DNA from: Methanofollis liminatans DSM 4140
GTDB taxonomy: Archaea; Halobacteriota; Methanomicrobia; Methanomicrobiales; Methanofollaceae
DNA length: 64,000 nucleotides
NCBI RefSeq assembly: GCF_000275865.1
Contig: NZ_CM001555.1
Location: 1,612,967 to 1,676,966 of the forward strand
Direction: 5' to 3'
A program made the translations under genes and the position numbers. Position 1 is the stretch's first letter; each line of letters begins with the position of its first letter. Below the pieces are notes generated by a model. That model was not told the DNA's origin and ran no database searches. It was given only the letters and a program-made list of their open reading frames with translations. This document shows positions 52,055-59,979 of the stretch, piece by piece.

Positions 52055-52300
52055 ATGCCATGTGCCACCGACACCACGACCATCAAGATCAAGGTCCCCC
52101 TTAAGAACCGCCTGGATTCTCTGAAGATCCACCCGCGGGAGTCCTATACCGACGTGATCGGGCGGCTTGTGGAGATGGCCGTCGATGACGAACCTCTCAG
52201 CGATGCGACGATCAAGGCCATTGAGGAATCCCTCGAAGATATCAAGAAGGGCCGGGTCTATACCCTTGAGCAGGTCATCTCGGAGCTGAAAGACGAATGA
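52055..52300 (+). CDS. RelB/VapB-type antitoxin
   Basis: The product is 81 residues. TTIKIKVPLKNRLDSLKIHP and SYTDVIGRLVEMAVDDEPLS form a ribbon-helix-helix-like DNA-binding domain, and the C-terminus (EESLEDIKKGRVYTLEQVI) wraps the toxin. It is coupled by four bases to the RelE-type gene. A gatatt box about 25 bases upstream suggests a leaderless start. Confidence 0.85.
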   Translation: MPCATDTTTIKIKVPLKNRLDSLKIHPRESYTDVIGRLVEMAVDDEPLSDATIKAIEESLEDIKKGRVYTLEQVISELKDE

Positions 52301-52569
52301 GCTATCGGGTCTTCTTCTCCGCGACGGCCCGCCGTGAGATCACGCGCATCCCGAGGGACGATGCCCTCAGGATCGGTGAAGCGCTGGTCTCCCTGGCCGG
52401 GGAGACAGACCCGAAAAGGCAGGTGAAGAGGGTGCAGGGAGGACAGAACCCCCCATTTTATTCTCTCCGGGTCGGGGAATACCGCGCGATCCTCACCATC
52501 GTCGATGACGTGATGGTCATCCATGTGATCGAGGTGGGGCATCGGCGTACGGTGTACAGGAAGTATTGA
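52297..52569 (+). CDS. RelE/ParE-type toxin
   Basis: The product is 90 residues. YRVFFSATARREITRIPRDD at the N-terminus and FYSLRVGEYRAILTIVDD then VIEVGHRRTVYRKY match RelE mRNA interferases, including the basic/aromatic C-terminal residues. It forms a pair with the upstream antitoxin. Confidence 0.9.
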   Translation: MSYRVFFSATARREITRIPRDDALRIGEALVSLAGETDPKRQVKRVQGGQNPPFYSLRVGEYRAILTIVDDVMVIHVIEVGHRRTVYRKY

Positions 52570-52616
52570 TGGAGAACGGATTATCGGATTGCCGGACCTG
52601 GATGCAGGTGTCTTTT

Positions 52617-52706
52617 TCTGGCTCTTCGCGTTCTTCGCGGCTTCGCGTGAACGTATGTTGAGATTTTAAGAAGAAATCTCACGCGAAGGCGCGAAGGCCG
52701 CGAGGG
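52617..52706. repeat. CGCGAAG inverted-repeat element
   Basis: The left part (52623-52651) reads ttcgcgttcttcgcggcttcgcgtg and the right part (52678-52702) reads ctcacgcgaaggcgcgaaggccgcg, near-reverse complements with a central 26-base AT-richer spacer. The element can form a long hairpin. It lies in the 267-bp region between the relE gene and thiD, which otherwise shows nothing. Confidence 0.65.
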
Positions 52707-52836
52707 GGATGGGAAGCGTTCAGGAATATCGCGCCTTCGAGCGAGCTGATTTTGAGATTGTCGTGGATGGACTCACGCTCCGGACCGCGGCCCGATGCCG
52801 CCACCTACTTCTCCTCCCGGCGCACACCTCTCCCCC

Positions 52837-53640
52837 ATGTATTCCTATCCGTGCGCCCTCACGATCGCCGGCTCGGATTCGGGCGGCGGGGCCGGGATCG
52901 AGGCCGACCTCGCGGCCTTCGCCGCCCTCGGGGTCTGGGGGACGGCGGCGGTGACGGCGGTGACCGCCCAGAACCCCGGCGGGGTCGCGGGGGCGTGGCC
53001 CCTCCCCCCGGAGGCGGTGGCGGCGCAGATGCGGTCGGTCTTCGAGGCGTTCCCGGTGGCGGCGGCGAAGACCGGGATGCTCGCCGAGGCCGGGATCATC
53101 AGGGCGGTGGCGGCGGCCCTCCCGCCCGGCGTTCCCCTCGTCGTCGACCCGGTGATGGTGGCGACCTCGGGCGCCCGCCTGCTCGCCGCGGATGCGGCCG
53201 AGGCACTGGTGCGCCACCTCATCCCCCGTGCGGCGGTGGTGACCCCGAACATCCCGGAGGCCGAGGCGCTCGCGGGGGTGGCGGTCAGGGACCTCGACGG
53301 GATGCGGGAGGCGGGGGAGGCGGTCCTGGCGATGGGCGCCGCCGCCGTGATCGTGAAGGGCGGGCACCTCGCCGGGGCGCCGGCCGACCTCCTCCTCGAT
53401 CACGAGGGGGAGGTGCTCCTCACCGGCACCCGCTCGCCCTACGATGTCCACGGCTCGGGGTGCTGCTTCTCTGCGGCCCTCGCGGCCGGCCTCGCCCGCG
53501 GCATGCGCCTGCGGGAGGCCTTCCCGGCGGCGAAGGCGTTCACCGCCGCGGCGATCCTCCACGCCGTCCCTGACCGCGCCGGGCGGCGGTCGGTCCGCCC
53601 CCTGTGGGGGTGCGGCAGGGGGGAGGAAAAATCGGGATGA
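52837..53640 (+). CDS. thiD: Hydroxymethylpyrimidine/phosphomethylpyrimidine kinase
   Basis: The product is 267 residues from ATG 52837. ALTIAGSDSGGGAGIEADL is the N-terminal signature, VDPVMVATSGARLL and TPNIPEAEALAG are substrate and ribokinase-fold segments, and DVHGSGCCFSAALAAGLA holds the catalytic anion hole. It makes HMP pyrophosphate for thiamine. It has no C-terminal ThiN domain. It stands alone; no RNA element for thiamine was recognised upstream. Confidence 0.93.
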   Translation: MYSYPCALTIAGSDSGGGAGIEADLAAFAALGVWGTAAVTAVTAQNPGGVAGAWPLPPEAVAAQMRSVFEAFPVAAAKTGMLAEAGIIRAVAAALPPGVPLVVDPVMVATSGARLLAADAAEALVRHLIPRAAVVTPNIPEAEALAGVAVRDLDGMREAGEAVLAMGAAAVIVKGGHLAGAPADLLLDHEGEVLLTGTRSPYDVHGSGCCFSAALAAGLARGMRLREAFPAAKAFTAAAILHAVPDRAGRRSVRPLWGCGRGEEKSG

Positions 53641-54041
53641 GGGAGAGCGGCGCGATCGCAAAAAATCGTTATTTTTCTATAATTTATCAAAATACGATTT
53701 TTTCTTCGGCACAATAAATACGCAATGTTTATATTTTCATCATCTGAATTGACCCAGCCGCCGCGGGGCGATCACCCCCCGATCCTGCGAGGGGGCTGAG
53801 ACGGCCGCCACCCTCCCCGGAGGAGGCCCGCCCCTCCGGGCCGGCCCTCCAGGGCGGGGCGGGTATCGCACCCCGGAAGAAACCACAGTTCTCCGACTTC
53901 TCCTGCGGATTCGCAGGATCAGGGCCGGGAAATATATATCATATTACTATATCGCAGGCGCATTAAAATGAAAATCATTATATACAAGAAGAGTATAGCA
54001 TGTAGTAGCCATGCCCCCCCGGGGTGTGGAGGTGAAAACCG
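53641..54041 (+). other. 401-bp region between thiD and the first pilin
   Basis: AT-rich segments alternate with a very GC-rich one (53756-53870). The first AT segment contains the inverted repeat aaaaatcgt (53661-53669) and acgattttt (53694-53702). TATA-like sequences are at 53929-53942 and 53977-53989 and a Shine-Dalgarno GGAGGTGA at 54028-54034, seven bases from the pilin ATG. The GC-rich middle can form strong hairpins and may terminate thiD transcription or act in cis on the pilin mRNA. Confidence 0.55.
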
Positions 54042-54500
54042 ATGAAACAGTTCGTACAGAATGAAGAAGCGGTGTCGCCGGTTATCGGCGTCATCCTCAT
54101 GGTCGCCATCACGGTGATCCTGGCCGCGGTTATTGCCGCGTTCGTGTTCGGGATGACCGGGAATGTGCAGACGACGAAGACCATTGCGGTCACTGCCGGA
54201 CAGAACAGCAATGATGTTGTTCTGACATATCAGGGCGGTGCGGACGCAACAGCATTACAGTATTTTAAAGTTACTGTAACCCCATCGACAGGAAGCGCTG
54301 TAACAAACTATGCTTTCTTTGAACATGGAGACGCTGATGTAACCCAGCAGACAGCTGAACCAGGCAGTATTACATTTGACCCTCTACCAGTTGGAACTGT
54401 AATTACAATTTCTAGCGGAACGTCAGGCCAAGACCATGTCGTTGTTGTAGGTCACTTTACTGACGGTTCAGACCAGGTTGTCCTTGACACCTACGTCTAA
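54042..54500 (+). CDS. Type IV pilin-like protein
   Basis: The product is 152 residues. QNEEAVSPVIGVILMVAITV followed by ILAAVIAAFVFGM is the archaeal class III signal peptide and hydrophobic stem of Pilin_N proteins; the prepilin peptidase should cut just ahead of AVSPVIG. The rest is a beta-rich head. Base composition of the head region is clearly lower in GC than its neighbours, with many A/T third positions, while the stem is GC-rich. A strong ribosome site precedes it. A T-run directly after the stop may terminate or attenuate. Confidence 0.9.
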   Translation: MKQFVQNEEAVSPVIGVILMVAITVILAAVIAAFVFGMTGNVQTTKTIAVTAGQNSNDVVLTYQGGADATALQYFKVTVTPSTGSAVTNYAFFEHGDADVTQQTAEPGSITFDPLPVGTVITISSGTSGQDHVVVVGHFTDGSDQVVLDTYV

Positions 54501-54515
54501 AACCCCCTCTTTTTT

Positions 54516-56273
54516 ATGAGGAAAAATTTAGCAAAGCAAACTGCGTTTATTTTTATTCTTCTTTTCACAATCTCCCTTGCCTTCATCTATCCCCACCTCC
54601 TCCTCACCGACGAATGGATCACCGCCGCCCAGCTCAACCACCTCGTCACCGGCGGCGACCTCCTCTACGGCTACACACCCTATGGTTCCTCAGCCTACGC
54701 CGCCTCCCACCACAACGTCCTCTGCTACACCCTCGCCCTCCCGATCGTCTCCCTGCCCGCCTACTACCTCTTCGCCCTCTTCGGCGACAACTTCCGCCTC
54801 GTCGTGGTCCTCCTCTGGTCGGGCCTGCTCCTCGCTCTCCTCCTGATGGTCGAGTGCTGGCACCCGCAGTATGCCCGCTGGCGGGGCGTGCCCTGGACCT
54901 ATGCCGCCATCATCTCCTGGGGCGTGCTCCTCGTCCTGAACATGGCCCTGTACCGCCCCTTCTGGTTCGTGCGCGGGGTGCACCCCGCCGATGTGGGCGT
55001 GTACCCCGAGGTGGCGGCGATCGTCTTCACGAACGGCGTCGCCTTCGCCCTCTTCGGCGTCCTCGCCTACCTGATCTTCAGGGAGGTCTTCGAGAGCGAA
55101 CGCTGGGGGCTCTTCGGGCTCGTCGCCGTCGTCACCTCCTCGTCGTACCTCTTCTGGTCGGGAAACGCGAAGGACCACATGCTCGTTGCCCTCTTCTTCG
55201 CGACCGCCCTCTACTTCTTCACCCTCTACCTCTCCCGCGACGACCCCCTCTGGCTCTTCTCCTCCTTCATCGCCGTCGGCTGGACGGCCTGGGCCCGGCC
55301 CGAACTCGGGCCCGCCCTCGCCGCCGGGCTCTTCCTCTTCGCCCTCGCCCTCTCGGTCAGGAAGGGGTGGCGCAGGATAGGGGCCACGGCACTCGCCGTC
55401 CTCGGGGTGCCGCTCGGCGCCCTCCCCCTCTTCATCAACAACCTGGGGCTCTCGGGCAATCCCCTCGTCCTCCCCTGGATCGCCGGCTACGCCGCCGCCG
55501 CCGGATCCCCGGTTCCCGGCGGCATGGGGACTCTCCAGGCCACGGTCCTGGGGCAGCTCACCCCTTCATCGAGCGACTTCATCTCCGGCCTCTACGGCAC
55601 CTTCATCGACCCGGTCTTCGGGAACGCCGCCGGGATCTTCCAGGTCTCCCCGCTCTCGGCCTTCGCCCTCCTCCTCGCCCTCGCCGCCGGGTACGCGTAC
55701 TGCCGCTCCCGGACCACCGGCATGCCCTCCCGCGACGCACACCTCCTGGCCTTCTTCACCCTCTCCGTCGCCCTCGTCCTCCTCACCTACGGCCGCTCCC
55801 TCCCCTGGATGCCCGATAGCGCCGGCGTCATCCCTGACATGCGCTACCTCTCCCCCATCTACCTCCCGATGCTTGTCCTCGGCCTCTACGCCCTGAAATA
55901 CATCGGTTTCAGCGAAGGTGAGGTCACGACCTCCCTGAAGACCCTCTTCTGGCTCGTCCTCATCGACCTCCCCCTCATCTACATCGTCCTCCAGGTCCTC
56001 GCCGGCACATGGCAGGCCGGCCAGATCGCCTTCCTGATGTACCTCACCTTCTTCTTCCTCGCCATTGCAGGGGCGCTCGCCGTCGGCGTCATCCTGAAAA
56101 AGGTCAGGCCATCAACCCTTGCGTACGCCATCCCGGTGCTGATGCTCCTCCCCCTCGCATGGCAACTCGTGGTCGGCTTCCGCTTCGCCACCTCCTGCTG
56201 GGAGGGGTATCACTTCTGGATCCCGGCGGCGCAGTACATCTGGTACATCCAGTACTGGATCTTCCCCCTCTAA
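54516..56273 (+). CDS. Polytopic membrane protein (GT39/GT-C-like glycosyltransferase)
   Basis: The product is 585 residues with about 12 membrane helices. The first outside loop has LLLTDEWITAAQLNHL after helix one, like the D/E-containing loop of GT-C enzymes, and TAWARPELGPALAAGLFLF and DMRYLSPIYLPMLVLGLYAL are further family-like segments. GT-C enzymes use lipid-linked sugars outside the membrane. Lying between two pilin genes it may glycosylate the pili. The ATG is just after the T-run behind the pilin gene. Its first 50 bases are AT-richer than the rest. Confidence 0.75.
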   Translation: MRKNLAKQTAFIFILLFTISLAFIYPHLLLTDEWITAAQLNHLVTGGDLLYGYTPYGSSAYAASHHNVLCYTLALPIVSLPAYYLFALFGDNFRLVVVLLWSGLLLALLLMVECWHPQYARWRGVPWTYAAIISWGVLLVLNMALYRPFWFVRGVHPADVGVYPEVAAIVFTNGVAFALFGVLAYLIFREVFESERWGLFGLVAVVTSSSYLFWSGNAKDHMLVALFFATALYFFTLYLSRDDPLWLFSSFIAVGWTAWARPELGPALAAGLFLFALALSVRKGWRRIGATALAVLGVPLGALPLFINNLGLSGNPLVLPWIAGYAAAAGSPVPGGMGTLQATVLGQLTPSSSDFISGLYGTFIDPVFGNAAGIFQVSPLSAFALLLALAAGYAYCRSRTTGMPSRDAHLLAFFTLSVALVLLTYGRSLPWMPDSAGVIPDMRYLSPIYLPMLVLGLYALKYIGFSEGEVTTSLKTLFWLVLIDLPLIYIVLQVLAGTWQAGQIAFLMYLTFFFLAIAGALAVGVILKKVRPSTLAYAIPVLMLLPLAWQLVVGFRFATSCWEGYHFWIPAAQYIWYIQYWIFPL

Positions 56274-56418
56274 CATGCAGACGATCAGCACGAGAACTAC
56301 CATCCCTGAAAAAACACCCCGGACGACCACCATGAACAGATCAACACGTTCAAAACCATCCCCGGAGAGGGTACCGACGCACCGGGCACCAACCCCCCAC
56401 GCAAAAGAGGTGACAGGA

Positions 56419-56805
56419 ATGAGACTACCCCTCAGTGACGAAGCAGTATCCGAGGTCATCGGCACCGTCCTGGTCGTTGCCCTCGTCGTAATCTTCGCCT
56501 CCATCAGCGCCGCCTTCATCTTCGGCTCCATCGGCGAGCAGGAGGAGATGAAGGTGGTCTGCATATCAGGGACTGCAAACTCCAACGGGACCGCCACATT
56601 CACGGTCCAGGGAGGCGGAGACCTCCCGCGGGTCGAGAACATCACGGCGCGTTACAGCGACGGGTCTTCAGAGAAGATCTTTAACAGCCGCCCCTCGGCG
56701 GGAGATTCGGCGACAACAGGCAGGGTTGTGACCGGAGAGCGGGTCATCCTCGTCGGCTCCTTCGACGACAACACACAGCAGATGATCTATGACGGCCGGT
56801 TTTAG
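56419..56805 (+). CDS. Second type IV pilin-like protein
   Basis: The product is 128 residues from ATG 56419, with the ribosome site GAGGTGACAGG. SDEAVSEVIGTVLVVALVVI then FASISAAFIFGSIG is the class III signal and stem, with Glu in place of Pro in AVSPVIG. The head is short and beta-rich. The gene is in line with the membrane protein, 145 bases downstream. Confidence 0.88.
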   Translation: MRLPLSDEAVSEVIGTVLVVALVVIFASISAAFIFGSIGEQEEMKVVCISGTANSNGTATFTVQGGGDLPRVENITARYSDGSSEKIFNSRPSAGDSATTGRVVTGERVILVGSFDDNTQQMIYDGRF

Positions 56806-56839
56806 ATCTGGATAACCTTCCTGGGGCGAGGGGGAAGAG

Positions 56840-57098
56840 TCACCAATGGAATGCCCCTATCCGCCTCCTCTCTTTCCTCTTTGCCGTCGCCATTCTCGTC
56901 GCCGACGCCGGGGCGGCGTTCCTCGCCTCCTGCGTGGCGCAGTACGGGCCGCTCTTCCACGGCCCCGCGGGGTGGTGCGTCCCGGTGGGGGTGCCGCTTG
57001 TCTTCGCCGCAGCGTGGTTCGTGTGGCGGGGGGAGGACGGGGAGGAAGAGGCGGAAGAGGACGGGGAAGACGAAAACCCCTCTTCGGATATTTTCTGA
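56840..57098 (+). pseudogene. 5'-truncated membrane-protein fragment, copy 1
   Basis: The frame reading GAAFLASCVAQYGPLFHGP and VPLVFAAAWFVWRGED and ending with SSDIF has no start codon in its 5' part. The 131 bases from 56907 to 57037 are almost identical to 58386-58516 (visible differences only near the Gly/Cys codons). It is probably a duplicated remnant of a small membrane gene. Confidence 0.6.
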
Positions 57099-57543
57099 GA
57101 TACGCCAGGACCGAAAGGTGAACCGGCCGGCAGATCACACCAGGACACAAATGTCCCGGGATGATCCCTTCATCCCGCGCGCGAGGGACACGTTCGCACA
57201 AAAACGTGCGAGCATGTTTTCAGCCGGGACAGGCGGGACAGCCGGGACAGGGAAAAATATCCCGGAGCATAGAGGGCATCCGGCGAATCAGACGATTTTT
57301 TGCAGAGAATATCGGTCCCACCATCAGATCATGCATCCCGGGACAGCCGGGACACAACACCCATCTAACGGGACCGCGACCCTGAGCAGTGCACGAAAAG
57401 ATGGACCGATCTGCCCTCGCGTGCGATCGAAGGCGGTCAGGCGCCCACGTCTCCCGACCAGAACAGGAGGACGATACATGTCGCCATCACTCCGGCGAAG
57501 GATTAATCAGGAGATACGACCTGAATAACACGAGTGACCCTCC
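57099..57543. other. 445-bp region upstream of mntA
   Basis: A short GGGACAG-type tandem (cagccgggacaggcgggacagccgggacag, about 57221-57252, given in words because the units are ten bases) is present, and the unit recurs at 57336-57351. Open frames here have no recognisable product. The AT-rich ggattaatcagg near 57499 may be the mntA promoter. Confidence 0.5.
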
Positions 57544-57855
57544 ATGACCGGCACGCCGCATGTCCCCGTCCCGTATGGTGAAATCAGGCAGATATGCAGG
57601 AAGCACCATATCAGGAAACTCTCTCTCTTCGGGTCCGTGCTCCGGGAGGACTTCGGGCCGGAGAGCGACATAGACATCCTCGTGGAATTTGAAGAAGGCC
57701 ACACCCCCGGATTCTTTCGGCTCTTTGCGATCAGGGAGGAACTCTCCCGCGCCTTCGGCGGAAAGGAGATCGACCTCCTCACGCCCGGAGACCTGAGCCG
57801 CTATTTCAGGGACGACGTCCTTGCCGCCGCCGAGGTCTGCTATGCAGAAGGATGA
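57544..57855 (+). CDS. mntA: MntA-type nucleotidyltransferase antitoxin
   Basis: The product is 103 residues. LSLFGSVLREDFGPESDIDI is the minimal nucleotidyltransferase motif, GS (30-31) x10 D42-x-D44. MntA enzymes add AMP to a Tyr of HepT and silence it. It overlaps hepT by 14 bases. Confidence 0.93.
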   Translation: MTGTPHVPVPYGEIRQICRKHHIRKLSLFGSVLREDFGPESDIDILVEFEEGHTPGFFRLFAIREELSRAFGGKEIDLLTPGDLSRYFRDDVLAAAEVCYAEG

Positions 57856-58210
57856 CGTTGTTCCCCTCAGGCACACCCTTGATGCCGCGAAAAAAGCGGT
57901 TTCGTTTCTTGAAGGCCGCAGGCGCGAAGACCTGGAAGAGGACGAGATGCTCGGTTTTGCCGTCGTCCGCCTCCTTGAGATCATCGGCGAGGCGGCGAAA
58001 CTCGTCTCGCCGGAGCTTCGCGAGAAACACCCCGAAATACCCTGGAGTGCAATGGTCGGCATGAGAAACCGGTTGATCCACGGATATTTCGACGTGAACT
58101 ACGATATCGTCTGGGACACCGTAACATCCGACCTCCCACCCGTGATAGATGATCTTGAGCGTATGGTGGCCGCTATGGTACCTGAGAGCGGAGGGGAACG
58201 GGCGTCGTGA
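57842..58210 (+). CDS. hepT: HEPN toxin HepT (DUF86)
   Basis: The product is 122 residues and all helical. RNRLIHGY at 75-82 is the RX4HXY motif: Arg75 and His80 are the RNase residues and Tyr82 the AMPylation target. LLEIIGEAAKLVS is the helix before it. With MntA it forms a type VII toxin-antitoxin pair. A partial second copy of the last 60 codons lies at 62834. Confidence 0.93.
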   Translation: MQKDDVVPLRHTLDAAKKAVSFLEGRRREDLEEDEMLGFAVVRLLEIIGEAAKLVSPELREKHPEIPWSAMVGMRNRLIHGYFDVNYDIVWDTVTSDLPPVIDDLERMVAAMVPESGGERAS

Positions 58211-58235
58211 TCAACGACGACAGTCACGGCATCGT

Positions 58236-58568
58236 TTGCAAGTCTCCGGCCTCATCACCGGCCGCTCGGCCCTCGCCATCCACCTCTGGACCCTCGGCAC
58301 CCTCCTCCTCATCGCCGCCGCCTGCCTCCTCGTCGTCAGGTGGTACGAGGAGGGCCAGCGGCCCGTTGCCCTCCTCCTCGCCGGGGCCGGGGCGGCGTTC
58401 CTCGCCTCCTGCGTGGCGCAGTACGGGCCGCTCTTCCACGGCCCCGCGGGTTGTTGCGTCCCGGTGGGGGTGCCGCTTGTCTTCGCCGCAGCGTGGTTCG
58501 TGTGGCGGGGGGAGGAAGTGGAGGGAGAGGACGGGGAGGACGAACCATCCTCTTCGGACTCTTCCTGA
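58236..58568 (+). CDS. Small three-helix membrane protein or fragment, copy 2
   Basis: The frame encodes about 110 residues if a TTG at 58236 is used; there is no ATG or GTG in a sensible place. Three membrane helices (LWTLGTLLLIAAACLLVV, then PVALLLAGAGAAFLASC, then PVGVPLVFAAAWFVW) end in an acidic tail (EEVEGEDGEDEPSSSDSS). It shares an almost identical 131-base block with copy 1 at 56907. It may be a functional small protein or the 3' end of a lost larger gene. Confidence 0.45.
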   Translation: MQVSGLITGRSALAIHLWTLGTLLLIAAACLLVVRWYEEGQRPVALLLAGAGAAFLASCVAQYGPLFHGPAGCCVPVGVPLVFAAAWFVWRGEEVEGEDGEDEPSSSDSS

Positions 58569-58984
58569 GGATTATGAGCCGGAGATCTCACGCAAAGGTG
58601 CGAAGTCCCGAATACTCGGCTTCGTTGAATCAGGCATGAACCTAAGGCTCAAGCATACGGGATGAAAAACCTGATGTGTGTTCTGGTTTCTTTGGTGGTT
58701 CATGGGGAGAGCAAGCTGTCGGGTTTGTGGGATCTGAATCCCATCGTTGAATCTAGCTTCATGTCTTTTTCAAAAGCATACGTACGTCTTTGAACGCGAA
58801 TGGTAAATTGCCTTTGAGGGGCTTTGTTGAAAAGCTCCCCTCCAACAACGATCGAGATCGCTTGAAGGTGCTTTGGTGAGGGCATGATAGATCTTCCTTT
58901 ATCGTGGAACCAGGCTCCGGGATGGTCTGGAAGAGGCTATTCGCCCGGCAGTTTCCGAGAGCAGATGCGGGATCAGTGCCCCGC

Positions 58985-59340
58985 AAAACTGCGAGTGGGG
59001 CGGGGACGGGAAAAATACGCCAGCCAGGCCATCAAGATTTTTTCCGGTAGATAATCTACCCTCCCTGCCCCTGCATATCCAGGGCAATCGCATGCAGGGG
59101 TCCGGGGGTAAGAACCCCCGGCGCGGTGCGGGCGTTGTGTGAGCGTATGGGATCTCAGGGTACACCTCTGCCGGGGGGCCTGCTGCCCCCCGGTCCCCCC
59201 GCCGGTTACGATTGGGGCAGGGATGGGCAAACCTCGCCGGCATGTCCATCCATCATTTTCATCGAGAGATGCTCCGCTCGGCCTCTCCTCCCCCTATCCA
59301 GGACAACCGCACGCCGGGGTCGGAGGTAAGAACCGCCGGC
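58985..59340. repeat. Long hairpin repeat, locus 3
   Basis: Hairpin 1 is at 59102-59121 (ccggggg, loop taagaa, cccccgg) and hairpin 2 at 59171-59193 (ccggggggc, ctgct, gccccccgg, a perfect nine-base stem). A second, decayed unit has hairpin 1 at about 59315-59337. The segment ggcgttgtgtgagcgtatgg is shared exactly with locus 2. Confidence 0.8.
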
Positions 59341-59413
59341 GCGAAGATGGGGAAAAGCGAATGAATCACGCTCGCATCCGGAAAAGTGATGATTTCTACA
59401 AAGCCGAATACTC

Positions 59414-59503
59414 TATCCTTCGCGGCCTTCGCGTCTTCGCGTGAGCTTATCCCCCGAAGATCCCCGGAGAGGCTCACGCGAAGGCGCGAAGAACGCGAAG
59501 ATG
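59414..59503. repeat. CGCGAAG inverted-repeat element, second copy
   Basis: The left part (59418-59443) reads ccttcgcggccttcgcgtct then tcgcgtgag, and the right part (59474-59500) reads ctcacgcgaaggcgcgaaga then acgcgaag. They are near-reverse complements with a 30-base spacer, the same plan as the element at 52617. Confidence 0.65.
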
Positions 59504-59561
59504 AGCTATTCCAGAACAGTCCCCCGACCTTCATGATCAATCGCACCTATAGCGTGAGGCA

Positions 59562-59687
59562 ACGGAGGGAGAGACCCTTAAAGAGGCGCCGGAAAACATG
59601 GGGGACGCCATCGCCGGGTGTGTGGCCGTGCTCAACGAGCGTGCACACCGGCAGGGAGGGAGCAGCAGCATCGACGTTTCCTTGTAA
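59562..59687 (+). pseudogene. hicB 3' remnant
   Basis: The frame from about 59562 reads EGETLKEAPENMGDAIAGCV then AVLNERAHRQGGSSSIDVSL and stops at 59687. It matches the C-terminal half of the HicB at 63111 ([20 protein letters not shown]), but the 5' half is missing. A hicA-like start follows six bases later, so a hicBA unit once stood here. Confidence 0.65.
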
Positions 59688-59692
59688 CTGCC

Positions 59693-59878
59693 ATGGCAAA
59701 ACTCCCCCTCATCTCCGGCTCAACGGAGGGTCAGGGCTTCCACACATTCGGTCGCACCACATCCAGGAGACAGGACGTCATAGGATCCTGGAAACGACCG
59801 GGCCGGCTGGAGAGGAGAAGTCCCGAACCAGAAAAACAAGGTTTCCTGGCCGCGGCAATTAACGCAGAAATTATTTAG
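59693..59878 (+). pseudogene. hicA-like remnant
   Basis: The frame begins MAKLPLISGS, the typical HicA N-terminus, right behind the hicB remnant. After ten residues the sequence (TEGQGFHTFGRTTSRR) no longer follows the HicA fold and the conserved His is missing. It could be a decayed or frameshifted gene. Confidence 0.4.
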
Positions 59879-59979
59879 CAGAAGAACTCCACTATCGTTT
59901 CTTATCAGAACATCCAAAAGATACCATCAAGAGGTCCCGGCCAGACGACCATTCGATCGCCGCACACAATGGAGTTCCA

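Larger units (their letters stand above)
58569..59561. other. 993-bp gene-free region with repeats
   Basis: From 58590 to 58960 the DNA is lower in GC, has no open frame of note and may be a decayed gene. The hairpin repeat occupies 58985-59340 and a CGCGAAG inverted pair 59414-59503. A single CGCGAAG-type copy is at 58586-58604. No gene is called. Confidence 0.6.

Noticed and set aside
56851..57528. 225-codon open frame upstream of mntA
   Set aside because: It starts in a non-homologous frame of the membrane fragment and continues through short GGGACAG repeats; composition is Arg/Ser/Pro-rich without structure.
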